A stretch of DNA of 64,000 bases. Source: Xanthomonas maliensis. GTDB taxonomy: Bacteria > Pseudomonadota > Gammaproteobacteria > Xanthomonadales > Xanthomonadaceae. A program made the position numbers and the translations under genes. Of this stretch, positions 1 to 7,817 are shown piece after piece; positions within the stretch are counted from its first letter, which is position 1; each line of letters begins with the position of its first letter. The notes below the pieces were generated by a model. That model was not told the origin of the DNA and did no database searches. It worked only from the letters and a program-made list of their open reading frames with translations. Location: assembly GCF_009192945.1 (NCBI RefSeq), contig NZ_NSET01000044.1, positions 124,001 through 188,000 on the forward strand. Direction: 5' to 3'.

Positions 1-239
1 AGTTCGAGCAGCGGCTCGGCGGCAGCGACCGCGCCGGCATCGAGCTGGACGATCTGCACGGTGGCAGTGGATGGCGCGGTCAACAGGCGTTGCAACGACG
101 GCTCGGCAGCAGTCGTGCTGCTGGCTGTCCGGCTCAACGCCGGGCCGGTCTGATACAGCGGTTTGCCGGCAGCGGCGGCCGAACCGGCCAGGCACATCGC
201 AACCAGACCGAGCGTGGTGCACATCGACTTGGACTTCAT
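1..239 (-). CDS. Secreted protein of unknown function (N-terminal part only)
   Basis: The gene runs off the left edge of the window, so only about 79 N-terminal residues are visible. They begin MKSKSMCTTLGLVAMCLAGS and form a classic signal peptide: basic start, hydrophobic core and an Ala-rich cleavage region near residue 24. A Ser/Thr/Ala-rich mature start follows. A GGAGAG ribosome binding site lies just upstream of the ATG. I do not recognise the family from this fragment; a secreted enzyme with a propeptide is possible, but nothing visible proves it. It is separated from the DUF455 gene by about 380 bases. Confidence 0.6.
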   Translation of the reverse strand, partial: MKSKSMCTTLGLVAMCLAGSAAAAGKPLYQTGPALSRTASSTTAAEPSLQRLLTAPSTATVQIVQLDAGAVAAAEPLLE

Positions 240-617
240 CGTCTCTCTCCAGACATGAACGCATGGGATGTGGAACACCGGGCCCCTGTCCCCGGGCCAT
301 CCATAGGGCGCGTGGCGACGGCCGCTGACAAGTCGTCGCAATGGAAAATTACAGTTCTGTGATGTTCACCATCGGATGGATGCGATTCCAGCGCGGCAAT
401 CGCTGGACCCAGCGCACATTCCATGCAATCACGCTGCGCACGCGCATCCACGCTGCGCACTGGCAAGCCAACGCGGACGTGCCAGGTGTCGGGGAAGCAA
501 GCGAGTCCAACTGGATGCGCGACACGCGCCAGCGCCGCGCGTCCATGCAGTGAAGCTGGCGACGCGACCCGACCAGGGCCGCAGTTGCGACGACAAACGC
601 GGCTCTCGGCGCTGGCG
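240..617. other. Intergenic gap, no gene seen
   Basis: About 380 bases between the DUF455 gene stop and the start of the partial secreted protein gene. Open frames exist on both strands but they are GC-driven and carry no recognisable protein features. It should contain the promoter of the secreted protein, but I cannot place a convincing one. Confidence 0.4.
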
Positions 618-1424
618 TCAGCCGGCCTGTGCGACCAAGCTGGCCAGTTCCTGCTCGTCGAAGCCGGCCAGCAACCGCGCTTCCAGGTTGAACGGCCCGT
701 GCAGATAGCCGCCCGCGTACTCGGCCAGCAGCGCCTTGAAGCGCGCACGCGGCTCGATGCCGGCCTGGGCGCAGTACCAGCGGTACCAGCGCGAACCCGC
801 CGCCACGTGCGCGACCTCCTCGCGCAGAATCAGTTCCAGCACCTCGGCGGTGTCGGCATCTCCCTGCGCGCGCAGTTTGACGATCATCGCTGGGGTCACG
901 TCCAGGCCACGCGCCTCCAACACGCGCGGCACCAGCGCCATCCGCGCCAGGCCGTCGTGCGCGGTCTTCTCGCACATTTCCCACAGTCCATTGTGGGCGG
1001 CGAAGTCACCATAGGCGTGGCCGTAGGCCTGCAGGCGTTCGCGCAGCAACATGAAATGGCGCGACTCGTCGTCGGCCACTTGCACCCAATCGGCGTAAAA
1101 GTCGTCCGGCAGCCCGCGGAAGCGGTAGACCGCATCCCAGGCCAAGTCGATCGCGTTGAGTTCGATATGCGCAATGGCATGGATGAAGGCCGCACGCCCG
1201 TCGGCGCTGCCCAGGCCGCGGCGTGGCAGGTCGCGTGGATGCACCAGCAACGGCCGCGAGGGCCGTCCCGGCATGCCGATTGGCTGCGGCGGCGCAGCGT
1301 GCCTGTCCAACGCCAGTTCGCCGGCACGCCAGGCCGTGGCGTAGCGCTGGGTCAGCGCGACCTTCTGCACCGGATCGGCCGCTTCCAGGCAGCTGCGCGC
1401 CGCCATGAACAGATCCGGGCTCAT
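618..1424 (-). CDS. DUF455 family ferritin-like protein
   Basis: A 268-residue protein of the DUF455 family, a ferritin-like four-helix group. The expected metal-ligand-type motifs are visible: HIELNAIDLAWDAVYRF, DDESRHFMLLRERL and REEVAHVAAGSRWYRW, that is, repeated E-x-x-H pairs on helices. The family has weak similarity to diiron enzymes and its biological role is not settled. The start is taken at MSPDLF because this ATG overlaps the stop of the upstream lipoprotein gene by four bases (ATGA), a typical translational-coupling arrangement; a longer frame upstream is GC-driven. It is the last gene of the folC-dedD-cvpA-purF run. Confidence 0.85.
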   Translation of the reverse strand: MSPDLFMAARSCLEAADPVQKVALTQRYATAWRAGELALDRHAAPPQPIGMPGRPSRPLLVHPRDLPRRGLGSADGRAAFIHAIAHIELNAIDLAWDAVYRFRGLPDDFYADWVQVADDESRHFMLLRERLQAYGHAYGDFAAHNGLWEMCEKTAHDGLARMALVPRVLEARGLDVTPAMIVKLRAQGDADTAEVLELILREEVAHVAAGSRWYRWYCAQAGIEPRARFKALLAEYAGGYLHGPFNLEARLLAGFDEQELASLVAQAG

Positions 1425-2026
1425 GGCCTGCCAGCAGGCGATGGCATGTCGGCGACCACCGCGGCGCGTGCCCGCTCGCAGGGATTGTTGCGCTGACGCA
1501 GTTCGCACTGCTGGCGCTTGCCGCAGACCAGGGCGAACATCCGTGCGCGATCGCCGGCGGCTGGCGGCGCCGGCGTACCGGGGACCGCCGCGGTCGAGGG
1601 GAGTCCGCGGCCGATGCCGACTCCGGCTCCCAGCAGGCGCGCCTGTGTGGTGCGGCAGTCCACCGCATAGCTCCACTCGGCGCGGTCGCCGAGCTCCACC
1701 TGTGGTCCTACGGCTTGGCGCAGGCGCAGCAACACGATGTCCTTGCCCACCCGGGTGGCGCCGGCCAAGTCCAGCCGCTGCCCATCGGCCGGCACCGCGA
1801 ATGCTGGATCCAGTGCCGCCTGTTGCTGCCAATCCAACTGCATCTCCAAGACGGTGGTCGGCGTCGACGACAGTTCGCCGGTGCGTAGGCGTGGATCGTC
1901 GACGCTGTGCACCGGCGTTTCGCCGCGATCGCAGCTGGCCAACAGCGCGAACAAAGACGCGCCGACGATCACGCCGACGCCTCTGCGCAGCAGCGCCGGC
2001 TCAGGCGCGGCGACGCTTCTTGGCAT
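1421..2026 (-). CDS. Putative lipoprotein of unknown function
   Basis: 201 residues. A hydrophobic segment at residues 17-31 ends in LASC with Cys32, a good lipobox, so export and lipid anchoring are predicted. The mature part is rich in Gln, Arg and Ala and has several cysteines near the C terminus ([18 protein letters not shown]), which could form disulfides. No known domain is recognised. Its start lies inside the last 26 bases of purF, and its stop overlaps the DUF455 start by four bases, so it is probably translated from the same mRNA. A shorter start nearer the hydrophobic segment cannot be excluded. Confidence 0.65.
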   Translation of the reverse strand: MPRSVAAPEPALLRRGVGVIVGASLFALLASCDRGETPVHSVDDPRLRTGELSSTPTTVLEMQLDWQQQAALDPAFAVPADGQRLDLAGATRVGKDIVLLRLRQAVGPQVELGDRAEWSYAVDCRTTQARLLGAGVGIGRGLPSTAAVPGTPAPPAAGDRARMFALVCGKRQQCELRQRNNPCERARAAVVADMPSPAGRP

Positions 2027-3467
2027 CGTCCGAGCGCAGCTGACGGATGCGTTCGAAGTAGCCCGGCTCGATGCCGGTGATGTAGTCGCCGTTGAAGCAG
2101 GACGAGTCGAACTGCTTGATATCGGGATTGCCTTCGCGCACCGCGCTCTCCAGATCCTCCAGATCCTGGTAGATCAACCAGTCGCAGCCGAGGAATTCCT
2201 GGATTTCCTGTTCGTTGCGGCCATGCGCAATCAACTCTTCGGCCGCCGGCATGTCGATGCCGTAGATATTGGGATAGCGCACCGGCGGCGCGGCCGAGGC
2301 CAGATAGACCTTGCGCGCACCGGCCTCGCGCGCCATCTGCACGATCTGCCGGCTGGTGGTGCCACGCACGATCGAATCGTCGACCAGCAGCACCACACGG
2401 TTGCGGAATTCCAGGTGGATCGGGTTGAGCTTGCGGCGCACCGATTTCTGCCGCTCGCCCTGCCCCGGCATGATGAACGTCCGGCCGACGTAGCGATTCT
2501 TGACGAAGCCCTCGCGATACTTCACCCCGAGCACATTGGAGATCTCCAGCGCGGCGTCGCGCGAGGTGTCCGGGATCGGAATGATGGTGTCGATGTCGTG
2601 ATCCGGACGCAGCCGCAGGATCTTCTCGCCCAGCTTCATACCCATGCGCATGCGCGCCTTGTGCACCGAGATGTTGTCGATCATCGAGTCCGGGCGCGCG
2701 AAGTACACGTATTCGAAAATGCAGGGCGCATGGTCGGTCGGCGCCGCGCAAACCTCCGAGAACAACTCGCCACGGGCAGTGATCACCACCGCCTCGCCGG
2801 GACGCAGGTCGCGCATGCGTTGATAGCCGAGGATGTCCAGCGCAGCCGACTCCGAGGAGACGATGTATTCGGCGCCTTCGGCATGCTCGCGCTTGCCCAG
2901 CACCAGCGGGCGAACGCCGTGCGGATCGCGGAAGGCGACCAGGCCCAGGCCCAGCACCACGCTGACCACCGCGTAGCCGCCCTTGCAGCGCCGGTGCACG
3001 CCGGCAACCGCGCGAATGGCCGCTTCCGGCGTCAGCATGCGCTGCGCATCCAGCTCGTAGGCGAACACGTTCAACAGCACTTCGCTGTCCGAATCGGTAT
3101 TGATGTTGCGGCGGTCGGCTTCGAACACCTGCTGACGCAGCGCTTCGGTGTTGATCAGGTTGCCGTTGTGCGCCAGCGCGATGCCATAGGGCGAGTTGAC
3201 GTAGAACGGCTGCGCCTCGTCCATGCCTTCCGAACCGGCGGTCGGATAGCGGCAGTGGGCGATGCCGACACGGCCTTCCAGCACCGCCATCTTCTTTTCG
3301 TCGAAGACGTCGCGCACCAAGCCGTTGGCCTTTTGCACGCGTAGCCGCGTGCCGTCGGCGGTGGCGATGCCTGCGGCGTCCTGGCCACGATGCTGCAGGA
3401 CGGTCAAACCGTCATAGAGCTGCCCGGCGACGTTCTGGTTGCCGACGATTCCGACGATGCCACACAT
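2001..3467 (-). CDS. purF: Amidophosphoribosyltransferase
   Basis: 488 residues, normal for the family. It catalyses the first committed step of purine synthesis: PRPP plus glutamine to 5-phosphoribosylamine. The N terminus [15 protein letters not shown] gives the nucleophile Cys2, exposed after Met removal, of the Ntn-type glutaminase domain (about 1-230). The C-terminal phosphoribosyltransferase domain carries the PRPP loop [14 protein letters not shown] at about 358-371. There is no propeptide before Cys2, as in E. coli PurF. It follows cvpA by 30 bases, the classic cvpA-purF pairing, and its 3' end overlaps the lipoprotein gene. Confidence 0.98.
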   Translation of the reverse strand: MCGIVGIVGNQNVAGQLYDGLTVLQHRGQDAAGIATADGTRLRVQKANGLVRDVFDEKKMAVLEGRVGIAHCRYPTAGSEGMDEAQPFYVNSPYGIALAHNGNLINTEALRQQVFEADRRNINTDSDSEVLLNVFAYELDAQRMLTPEAAIRAVAGVHRRCKGGYAVVSVVLGLGLVAFRDPHGVRPLVLGKREHAEGAEYIVSSESAALDILGYQRMRDLRPGEAVVITARGELFSEVCAAPTDHAPCIFEYVYFARPDSMIDNISVHKARMRMGMKLGEKILRLRPDHDIDTIIPIPDTSRDAALEISNVLGVKYREGFVKNRYVGRTFIMPGQGERQKSVRRKLNPIHLEFRNRVVLLVDDSIVRGTTSRQIVQMAREAGARKVYLASAAPPVRYPNIYGIDMPAAEELIAHGRNEQEIQEFLGCDWLIYQDLEDLESAVREGNPDIKQFDSSCFNGDYITGIEPGYFERIRQLRSDDAKKRRRA

Positions 3468-3497
3468 GGTGCGCGTTCTCCGCTGCGGCGTGCGCCG

Positions 3498-4229
3498 CTA
3501 CTGTGAAGGTGGCCGTGCCTGGCCTTGAGGGACGACCCGGGCCGGGTCGTGTTCTCCGTCGCGGACCTGCGCCGGATCGATATTGGCCGGCAATGCCTGC
3601 GCCGGATGCTGCCCGTCGCTTGCGGCATTGCCGAACCGATCCAGCGCGTGCGACACGGTGTCGCTCAATCCGGACCCGGACAGTGCGTTGCCCGGGGCGG
3701 CATTATCGCCTGTCGAGGGCAACTTCCCCAACTCCATCGGCACGTTGCTCAGTTCCGTCACCGGGCCCTGCCAGGCCGGCAGTTGAGCTCGCATCCAGGC
3801 GCTGCCGGGTGACAGTAGCGGCAGCAACACCGACTGCTGCCAGGCCGGCTCCCGCACCAGCGGGGTGAAGCCCATCAATAGCACCAGCACGCAGCACAGA
3901 AAGGCGCCGCGGATCAGCCCCAGGCCGAAACCGAGCATGCGGTCGGTGCCGTTCAGGCGCACCGCATCCACGCCGGCCCGGATCGCCATGCCGACCAGGG
4001 CCACGGCGACCAGCACAGCGACGAAGACGATCGCATGGCCGCCCAGGGTTTCGGTCGTCGACGGCGCCCGTCCGTCGGCCAGCCAGCGCGCCGCCAGTGC
4101 GCCGAACTGGAAGCTCGCCCAGCCGGCAAGCAGCCAGGACAAGGTACCGACGACGATGGCGACAAAGCCACGCAGCAGGCCGAGCAGGGCCGACACCACG
4201 ATGATGACGCCAAGAATCAGGTCGATCAT
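3498..4229 (-). CDS. cvpA: CvpA family inner-membrane protein
   Basis: 243 residues, a little longer than E. coli CvpA (162) because of a polar C-terminal tail rich in Pro, Gly, Asp and Gln. The N-terminal 150 residues hold about four membrane segments starting MIDLILGVIIVVSALLGLLR, the usual CvpA opening. In E. coli it is needed for colicin V production and for bile-salt tolerance; the molecular role is unclear. The position directly before purF and after dedD is the conserved gammaproteobacterial order. Confidence 0.95.
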   Translation of the reverse strand: MIDLILGVIIVVSALLGLLRGFVAIVVGTLSWLLAGWASFQFGALAARWLADGRAPSTTETLGGHAIVFVAVLVAVALVGMAIRAGVDAVRLNGTDRMLGFGLGLIRGAFLCCVLVLLMGFTPLVREPAWQQSVLLPLLSPGSAWMRAQLPAWQGPVTELSNVPMELGKLPSTGDNAAPGNALSGSGLSDTVSHALDRFGNAASDGQHPAQALPANIDPAQVRDGEHDPARVVPQGQARPPSQ

Positions 4230-4314
4230 GCCGCCCTGCTCCGCGCGGCGACTTCGCTGCGTCCCACGCCCATTGGGTTAGCCGTCATCGCGTTCACCTG
4301 GCGACAGGTGCACC

Positions 4315-5415
4315 TCAAGGGTGTGGGCGCACCATGCCGGAAATGCCGACCTTGGCAGCCACCTGGGCCCGCAATTGCTCGGCCTCGCTGCGGTTGGCCA
4401 CCGGCCCGACGCGGACCCGGCTCAAGGCGCCCTTGTCGGTGCGCACCTGCTCGACGAATGCACTGAAGCCAGCCGCCCGGACCTTGTCGCGCAGCGCATT
4501 GGCATCCTCGGCGCGGGCGAAGGCCCCCAACTGCACCGCAAACCCGACGCCGCTGGCGGCAGGCGCGGCCGGCGCGCTCGGCGTCGCCACCGTCGCTGCA
4601 GCAGCGACCGGCTTGGCCGGCTCCGGCTTGCTGACGGCTGGCTTGGTCGCTTCAGGCTTGGTCGCTTCAGGCTTGGCGGCTTCAGGCTTGGCCGGCTCCG
4701 GCTTGGGCGCGGCCGGCTTGGACGGCGCGGCCTCGGCGACGACCGGCTTGGCAGGCGTTGCCGGCAAGGCTTCGGTCTTGGCAGGCGACGTCGCAGCGGC
4801 AGCGGCGGGCGCAGGACTGGAAGCGGCAGGTGTGGGTGTCGCAACCGCAGCCGGCGCAGCGGCATTGGCATCGAGCGTCACGACCTGCGCGTTGACATCG
4901 CTGCGCACCTTGACCGCCTGCAACCGCGCCGACTCGGCCTGCGCCTGATCGGCATAGGGACCGACGCGCACGCGCCAGGCAGGACGGCCACTGATCTGCG
5001 TCTGTTCGCTGAACGCCGGCAGCTGCGCCTGCTTGAGACGCGCGATCACCGCGTCGGCATCGGCGCTGGTGGCATAGGCACCGAAGTTGACCGCGTAGTT
5101 GCCGGCGGCCACTTCCGGACCGCTGGCAGCTGGATTGGCCAGATCGGCCGCATCCGGATTGTCCTGCACCGGTGCCGGCGCAGTGGCCGCACCCGGCATA
5201 CCCAACGCACCGCCGGCCGGCGCATTGCCGGGCGTGACCAACGGCAATTCGCGGGTTTCGAATGCGCTATTGCCCGGCGCTGCGGGCGCATCGAGCGGCA
5301 CGTCGCTGACACCACTGGAGGGCGCCGGGCCCTTCACCAGCATCGGCAGGAAGATCACGGCGAGTGCCACCAGAACGATGGCACCGATCAAACGCTGTTT
5401 CAGGGTTGTATCCAC
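4315..5415 (-). CDS. dedD: DedD-like cell-division protein with two SPOR domains
   Basis: 366 residues. A short cytoplasmic start is followed by one membrane helix (about 10-27) and a long Ala/Pro-rich periplasmic part. Two SPOR-like peptidoglycan-binding regions are visible: about 104-180 (YAVNFGAYATSADADAV, RPAWRVRVGPYADQAQAE) and about 290-364 (FAVQLGAFARAEDANAL, ALSRVRVGPVANRSEAE). Between them lies a linker of KPEPAKPEA-type repeats (about 231-270). SPOR domains bind denuded septal glycan, so a septum role is inferred. E. coli DedD is shorter and has one SPOR domain. It sits between folC and cvpA as in other gammaproteobacteria. Confidence 0.9.
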   Translation of the reverse strand: MDTTLKQRLIGAIVLVALAVIFLPMLVKGPAPSSGVSDVPLDAPAAPGNSAFETRELPLVTPGNAPAGGALGMPGAATAPAPVQDNPDAADLANPAASGPEVAAGNYAVNFGAYATSADADAVIARLKQAQLPAFSEQTQISGRPAWRVRVGPYADQAQAESARLQAVKVRSDVNAQVVTLDANAAAPAAVATPTPAASSPAPAAAAATSPAKTEALPATPAKPVVAEAAPSKPAAPKPEPAKPEAAKPEATKPEATKPAVSKPEPAKPVAAAATVATPSAPAAPAASGVGFAVQLGAFARAEDANALRDKVRAAGFSAFVEQVRTDKGALSRVRVGPVANRSEAEQLRAQVAAKVGISGMVRPHP

Positions 5416-5482
5416 AGGAAAGACGACAGGCGACGTGGCGGGGTGCCGCGGCGATTATACGGCGGGTGCTGGCCCGTCGACC

Positions 5483-6751
5483 TCAGTGGCCTGAACGCAG
5501 CAAGTGCAATGCTTCGGCCACCGTGTGAAAGGAACCGAACACCAGCACACGCTCGCCGGGCGCGGCTGCCGCCAGCACCGCGCGCACGGCGCCAGCCACA
5601 TCGGGCTGACACGCGGCCTGCGCGGCCGGCGTATCCTGCAGACGCTGGCGCAACGCCTGGCTCGACTGTCCACGCGGCCCGTCCAATCCGGCCAGCGTCC
5701 ACTGATCGACCTGCGCGGCCAGCGCCTGCACCACCGCAGCCGCATCCTTGTCGACCAACGCCGCATACACGGCATGGGTGCGCACAGGCGTCGCGCCGGC
5801 GGCCAATGCCTGCGCCAGCGCGCGCGCGGCCTGCGGGTTGTGGCCGACATCGAGCAGCACCTCCACCCCGTCGATTTCCAGCCGTTGCAGACGGCCAGCG
5901 ATCTGGGCAGTGGCAATGCCCTGCGCCCAGGCCGCATCAGGAATCTCGACCGGCAACGCTTGCAGCGCGGCGATCGCTGCCGCCGCGTTGTCCAACTGCA
6001 CTGGCGCCTGCAGCGCCGGCATCGGCAACTCCAGCCGCACCGCGACATCGCGCCAGCGCCAGCGCTGCGCATCGATCGCCTCGTGGAAATAGTCGCTGCC
6101 GGCACGGATGGCATTGGCACCCAGCAGATAGGCACGCCGCAGCACACTGGACGGTGGATCGATCTCGCCCAACACCACCGGCTTCCAGCCGCGAATGATG
6201 CCGGCCTTCTCCGCACCGATGGTCTCGCGGTCGTCGCCCAGCCACTCGGCATGATCGATGTCCACGGTGGTGATCACCGCCACATCGGCGTCGACCAGAT
6301 TGACCGCATCCAGGCGACCGCCCAAGCCCACCTCCAATACCGCCAGGTCCAGCGTCGCCTGCTGGAACAGCCACAGCGCCGCCAGCGTACCGAATTCGAA
6401 ATAGGTCAATGCGGTCTGTTGCCGCGCCGCTTCCACCGCGGCGAAGGCCGCGATCAGCGCGTCATCGTCCACCTCGCGGCCATCGATGCGCACGCGCTCG
6501 TTGTAGCGCAGCAGATGCGGCGAGGTGTAGCTGCCCACCGTCCAGCCGGCCGCGCGCGCGATCGCCTCGATGAAGGCGACGGTGGAGCCTTTGCCGTTGG
6601 TACCGCCGACCACGATCACCTGGGTGGCCGGTGCGCCCAGATGCAGACGCTCGGCGACCGCGCGCACGCGCTCCAGGCCCATGGCGATGTTCTGCGGGTG
6701 CTGGCGTTCGATGTAGGCGAGCCAGTCGGAAAGCGTGGTGGGGTTGCTCAC
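5483..6751 (-). CDS. folC: Dihydrofolate synthase / folylpolyglutamate synthase
   Basis: 422 residues, typical length. It adds glutamate to dihydropteroate to make dihydrofolate and then extends the polyglutamate tail. The Mur-ligase-type P-loop VVGGTNGKGSTVAFIEA lies at about 47-63. The central domain contains LEVGLGGRLDAVNL and TTVDIDHAEWLGDDRETIGAEKAGI, which are FolC hallmarks, and the C-terminal Mur-like domain has LLDVGHNPQAARAL. It heads the folC-dedD-cvpA-purF run; accD, which often precedes folC, is not present here. Confidence 0.97.
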   Translation of the reverse strand: MSNPTTLSDWLAYIERQHPQNIAMGLERVRAVAERLHLGAPATQVIVVGGTNGKGSTVAFIEAIARAAGWTVGSYTSPHLLRYNERVRIDGREVDDDALIAAFAAVEAARQQTALTYFEFGTLAALWLFQQATLDLAVLEVGLGGRLDAVNLVDADVAVITTVDIDHAEWLGDDRETIGAEKAGIIRGWKPVVLGEIDPPSSVLRRAYLLGANAIRAGSDYFHEAIDAQRWRWRDVAVRLELPMPALQAPVQLDNAAAAIAALQALPVEIPDAAWAQGIATAQIAGRLQRLEIDGVEVLLDVGHNPQAARALAQALAAGATPVRTHAVYAALVDKDAAAVVQALAAQVDQWTLAGLDGPRGQSSQALRQRLQDTPAAQAACQPDVAGAVRAVLAAAAPGERVLVFGSFHTVAEALHLLRSGH

Positions 6752-7087
6752 GGGGAATACCTGGTGTCGTGCGTCCGGCCGCCATTATCGCGATTGCGCC
6801 TGCGCTGTGATCAGCGCAGCCCAATTGTCGTCGCCACGCCGCGCCAAGCTAGGGCACCTGCGCGCGACCGTGACCGCGGCGGCCATCCCGCGCATCGCTG
6901 CCGCGGCGAGCTGCATCATGCAGGGACCGCAATCCGTGCTGGCGCTTCCAGCCGGCACGGCAGTGGTGCCAACCGCAGTGATGTCGCGTCCTGGCCATTG
7001 GCACGCATCGCCGACGCCGGCACCCTCCCCGCTCCGGCAAGCGCGTCGCCAACGCAACCGCGTGGCGCGCCCAGCGACCTCACGCAA
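6752..7087. other. Intergenic gap, no convincing gene
   Basis: 336 bases between the histidine phosphatase stop and the folC start. One minus-strand frame fills much of it (about 100 codons from a TTG) but it has no ribosome binding site, is Ala/Arg-rich and matches no family I know. It probably holds the folC operon promoter; no clear -35/-10 pair was identified. Confidence 0.4.
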
Positions 7088-7732
7088 TCACAGTGCGCGA
7101 TGCTTGGCTTCGCCGAAGAATGGCGTGTGGTGCGCGCAATCATTGAGGCGGACCACCTCCAGATGGTCGACGTCGGCGCCTTCGAGCAGGTTCAACGTCG
7201 TCGGCGCCTGGCGGAAGCTCCACAGCCGCGACAGCGGCAGGCCGAGGATTCTGCACAGGATGACCCGGTTGACCGCATCGTGCGCCACCACCAGCAAGGT
7301 GTCGTCGGCACCCAGGCCCTCGCAGGCACGCGCCAGCCCGCGCCAACTGCGATCCAGCACCTGCCGCAGCGATTCGCCGCCGGGCATCAGCACCGTATCG
7401 GGTTCGTCGCGCCAGGCGCGCAGGCGAGCCGGATCCTTGTCGTGGATCTCGCTGGCCAGCAGGCCTTCCCATTCGCCATGCGCGATTTCCTGCAAGTCCG
7501 CATCGGTCTGCAGCAGCGCTACCCGGGCGCTGCCCAGCGCCGCCTTCGCCGTTGCCTGCGCACGTACCAGCGGCGAGGCGACGGCGCGGGCGATCGGCAG
7601 CGATTGCAGGCGTTCGCCAAGCGCGGCGGCCTGGCGTTCGCCGACTGGCGAAAGCGGAATATCGATCTGGCCCTGGTAGCGGCCTTCGGCGTTCCACGGC
7701 GTCTCGCCGTGACGGGCAAGCAGGATGCGCAT
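7088..7732 (-). CDS. Histidine phosphatase family protein (GpmB-like)
   Basis: 214 residues. The catalytic RHGE motif is at residues 7-10 (His8) and the second histidine is in VVAHDAVNR (His151), with a likely acid at Glu87 in AHGEWEG. This places it in the phosphoglycerate-mutase-like superfamily. Such small members are usually phosphatases of the GpmB, CobC or PhoE type rather than glycolytic mutases; the substrate cannot be read from sequence. A GGAG-like element precedes the ATG. It is followed by folC after 336 bases, so an operon is uncertain. Confidence 0.9.
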   Translation of the reverse strand: MRILLARHGETPWNAEGRYQGQIDIPLSPVGERQAAALGERLQSLPIARAVASPLVRAQATAKAALGSARVALLQTDADLQEIAHGEWEGLLASEIHDKDPARLRAWRDEPDTVLMPGGESLRQVLDRSWRGLARACEGLGADDTLLVVAHDAVNRVILCRILGLPLSRLWSFRQAPTTLNLLEGADVDHLEVVRLNDCAHHTPFFGEAKHRAL

Positions 7733-7817
7733 GAGCAGGAGATCCTGGGGGGAGGAGCCCGTCTCGCGATGGCGAAACGGGACCGCATGATACCCCCCCA
7801 GGCCGCCCGCCGCCGCC

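Noticed and set aside
6785-7087. 100-codon TTG-start gene between the phosphatase and folC
   Set aside because: No ribosome site and no recognisable protein features; Ala/Arg-rich composition fits a chance frame.
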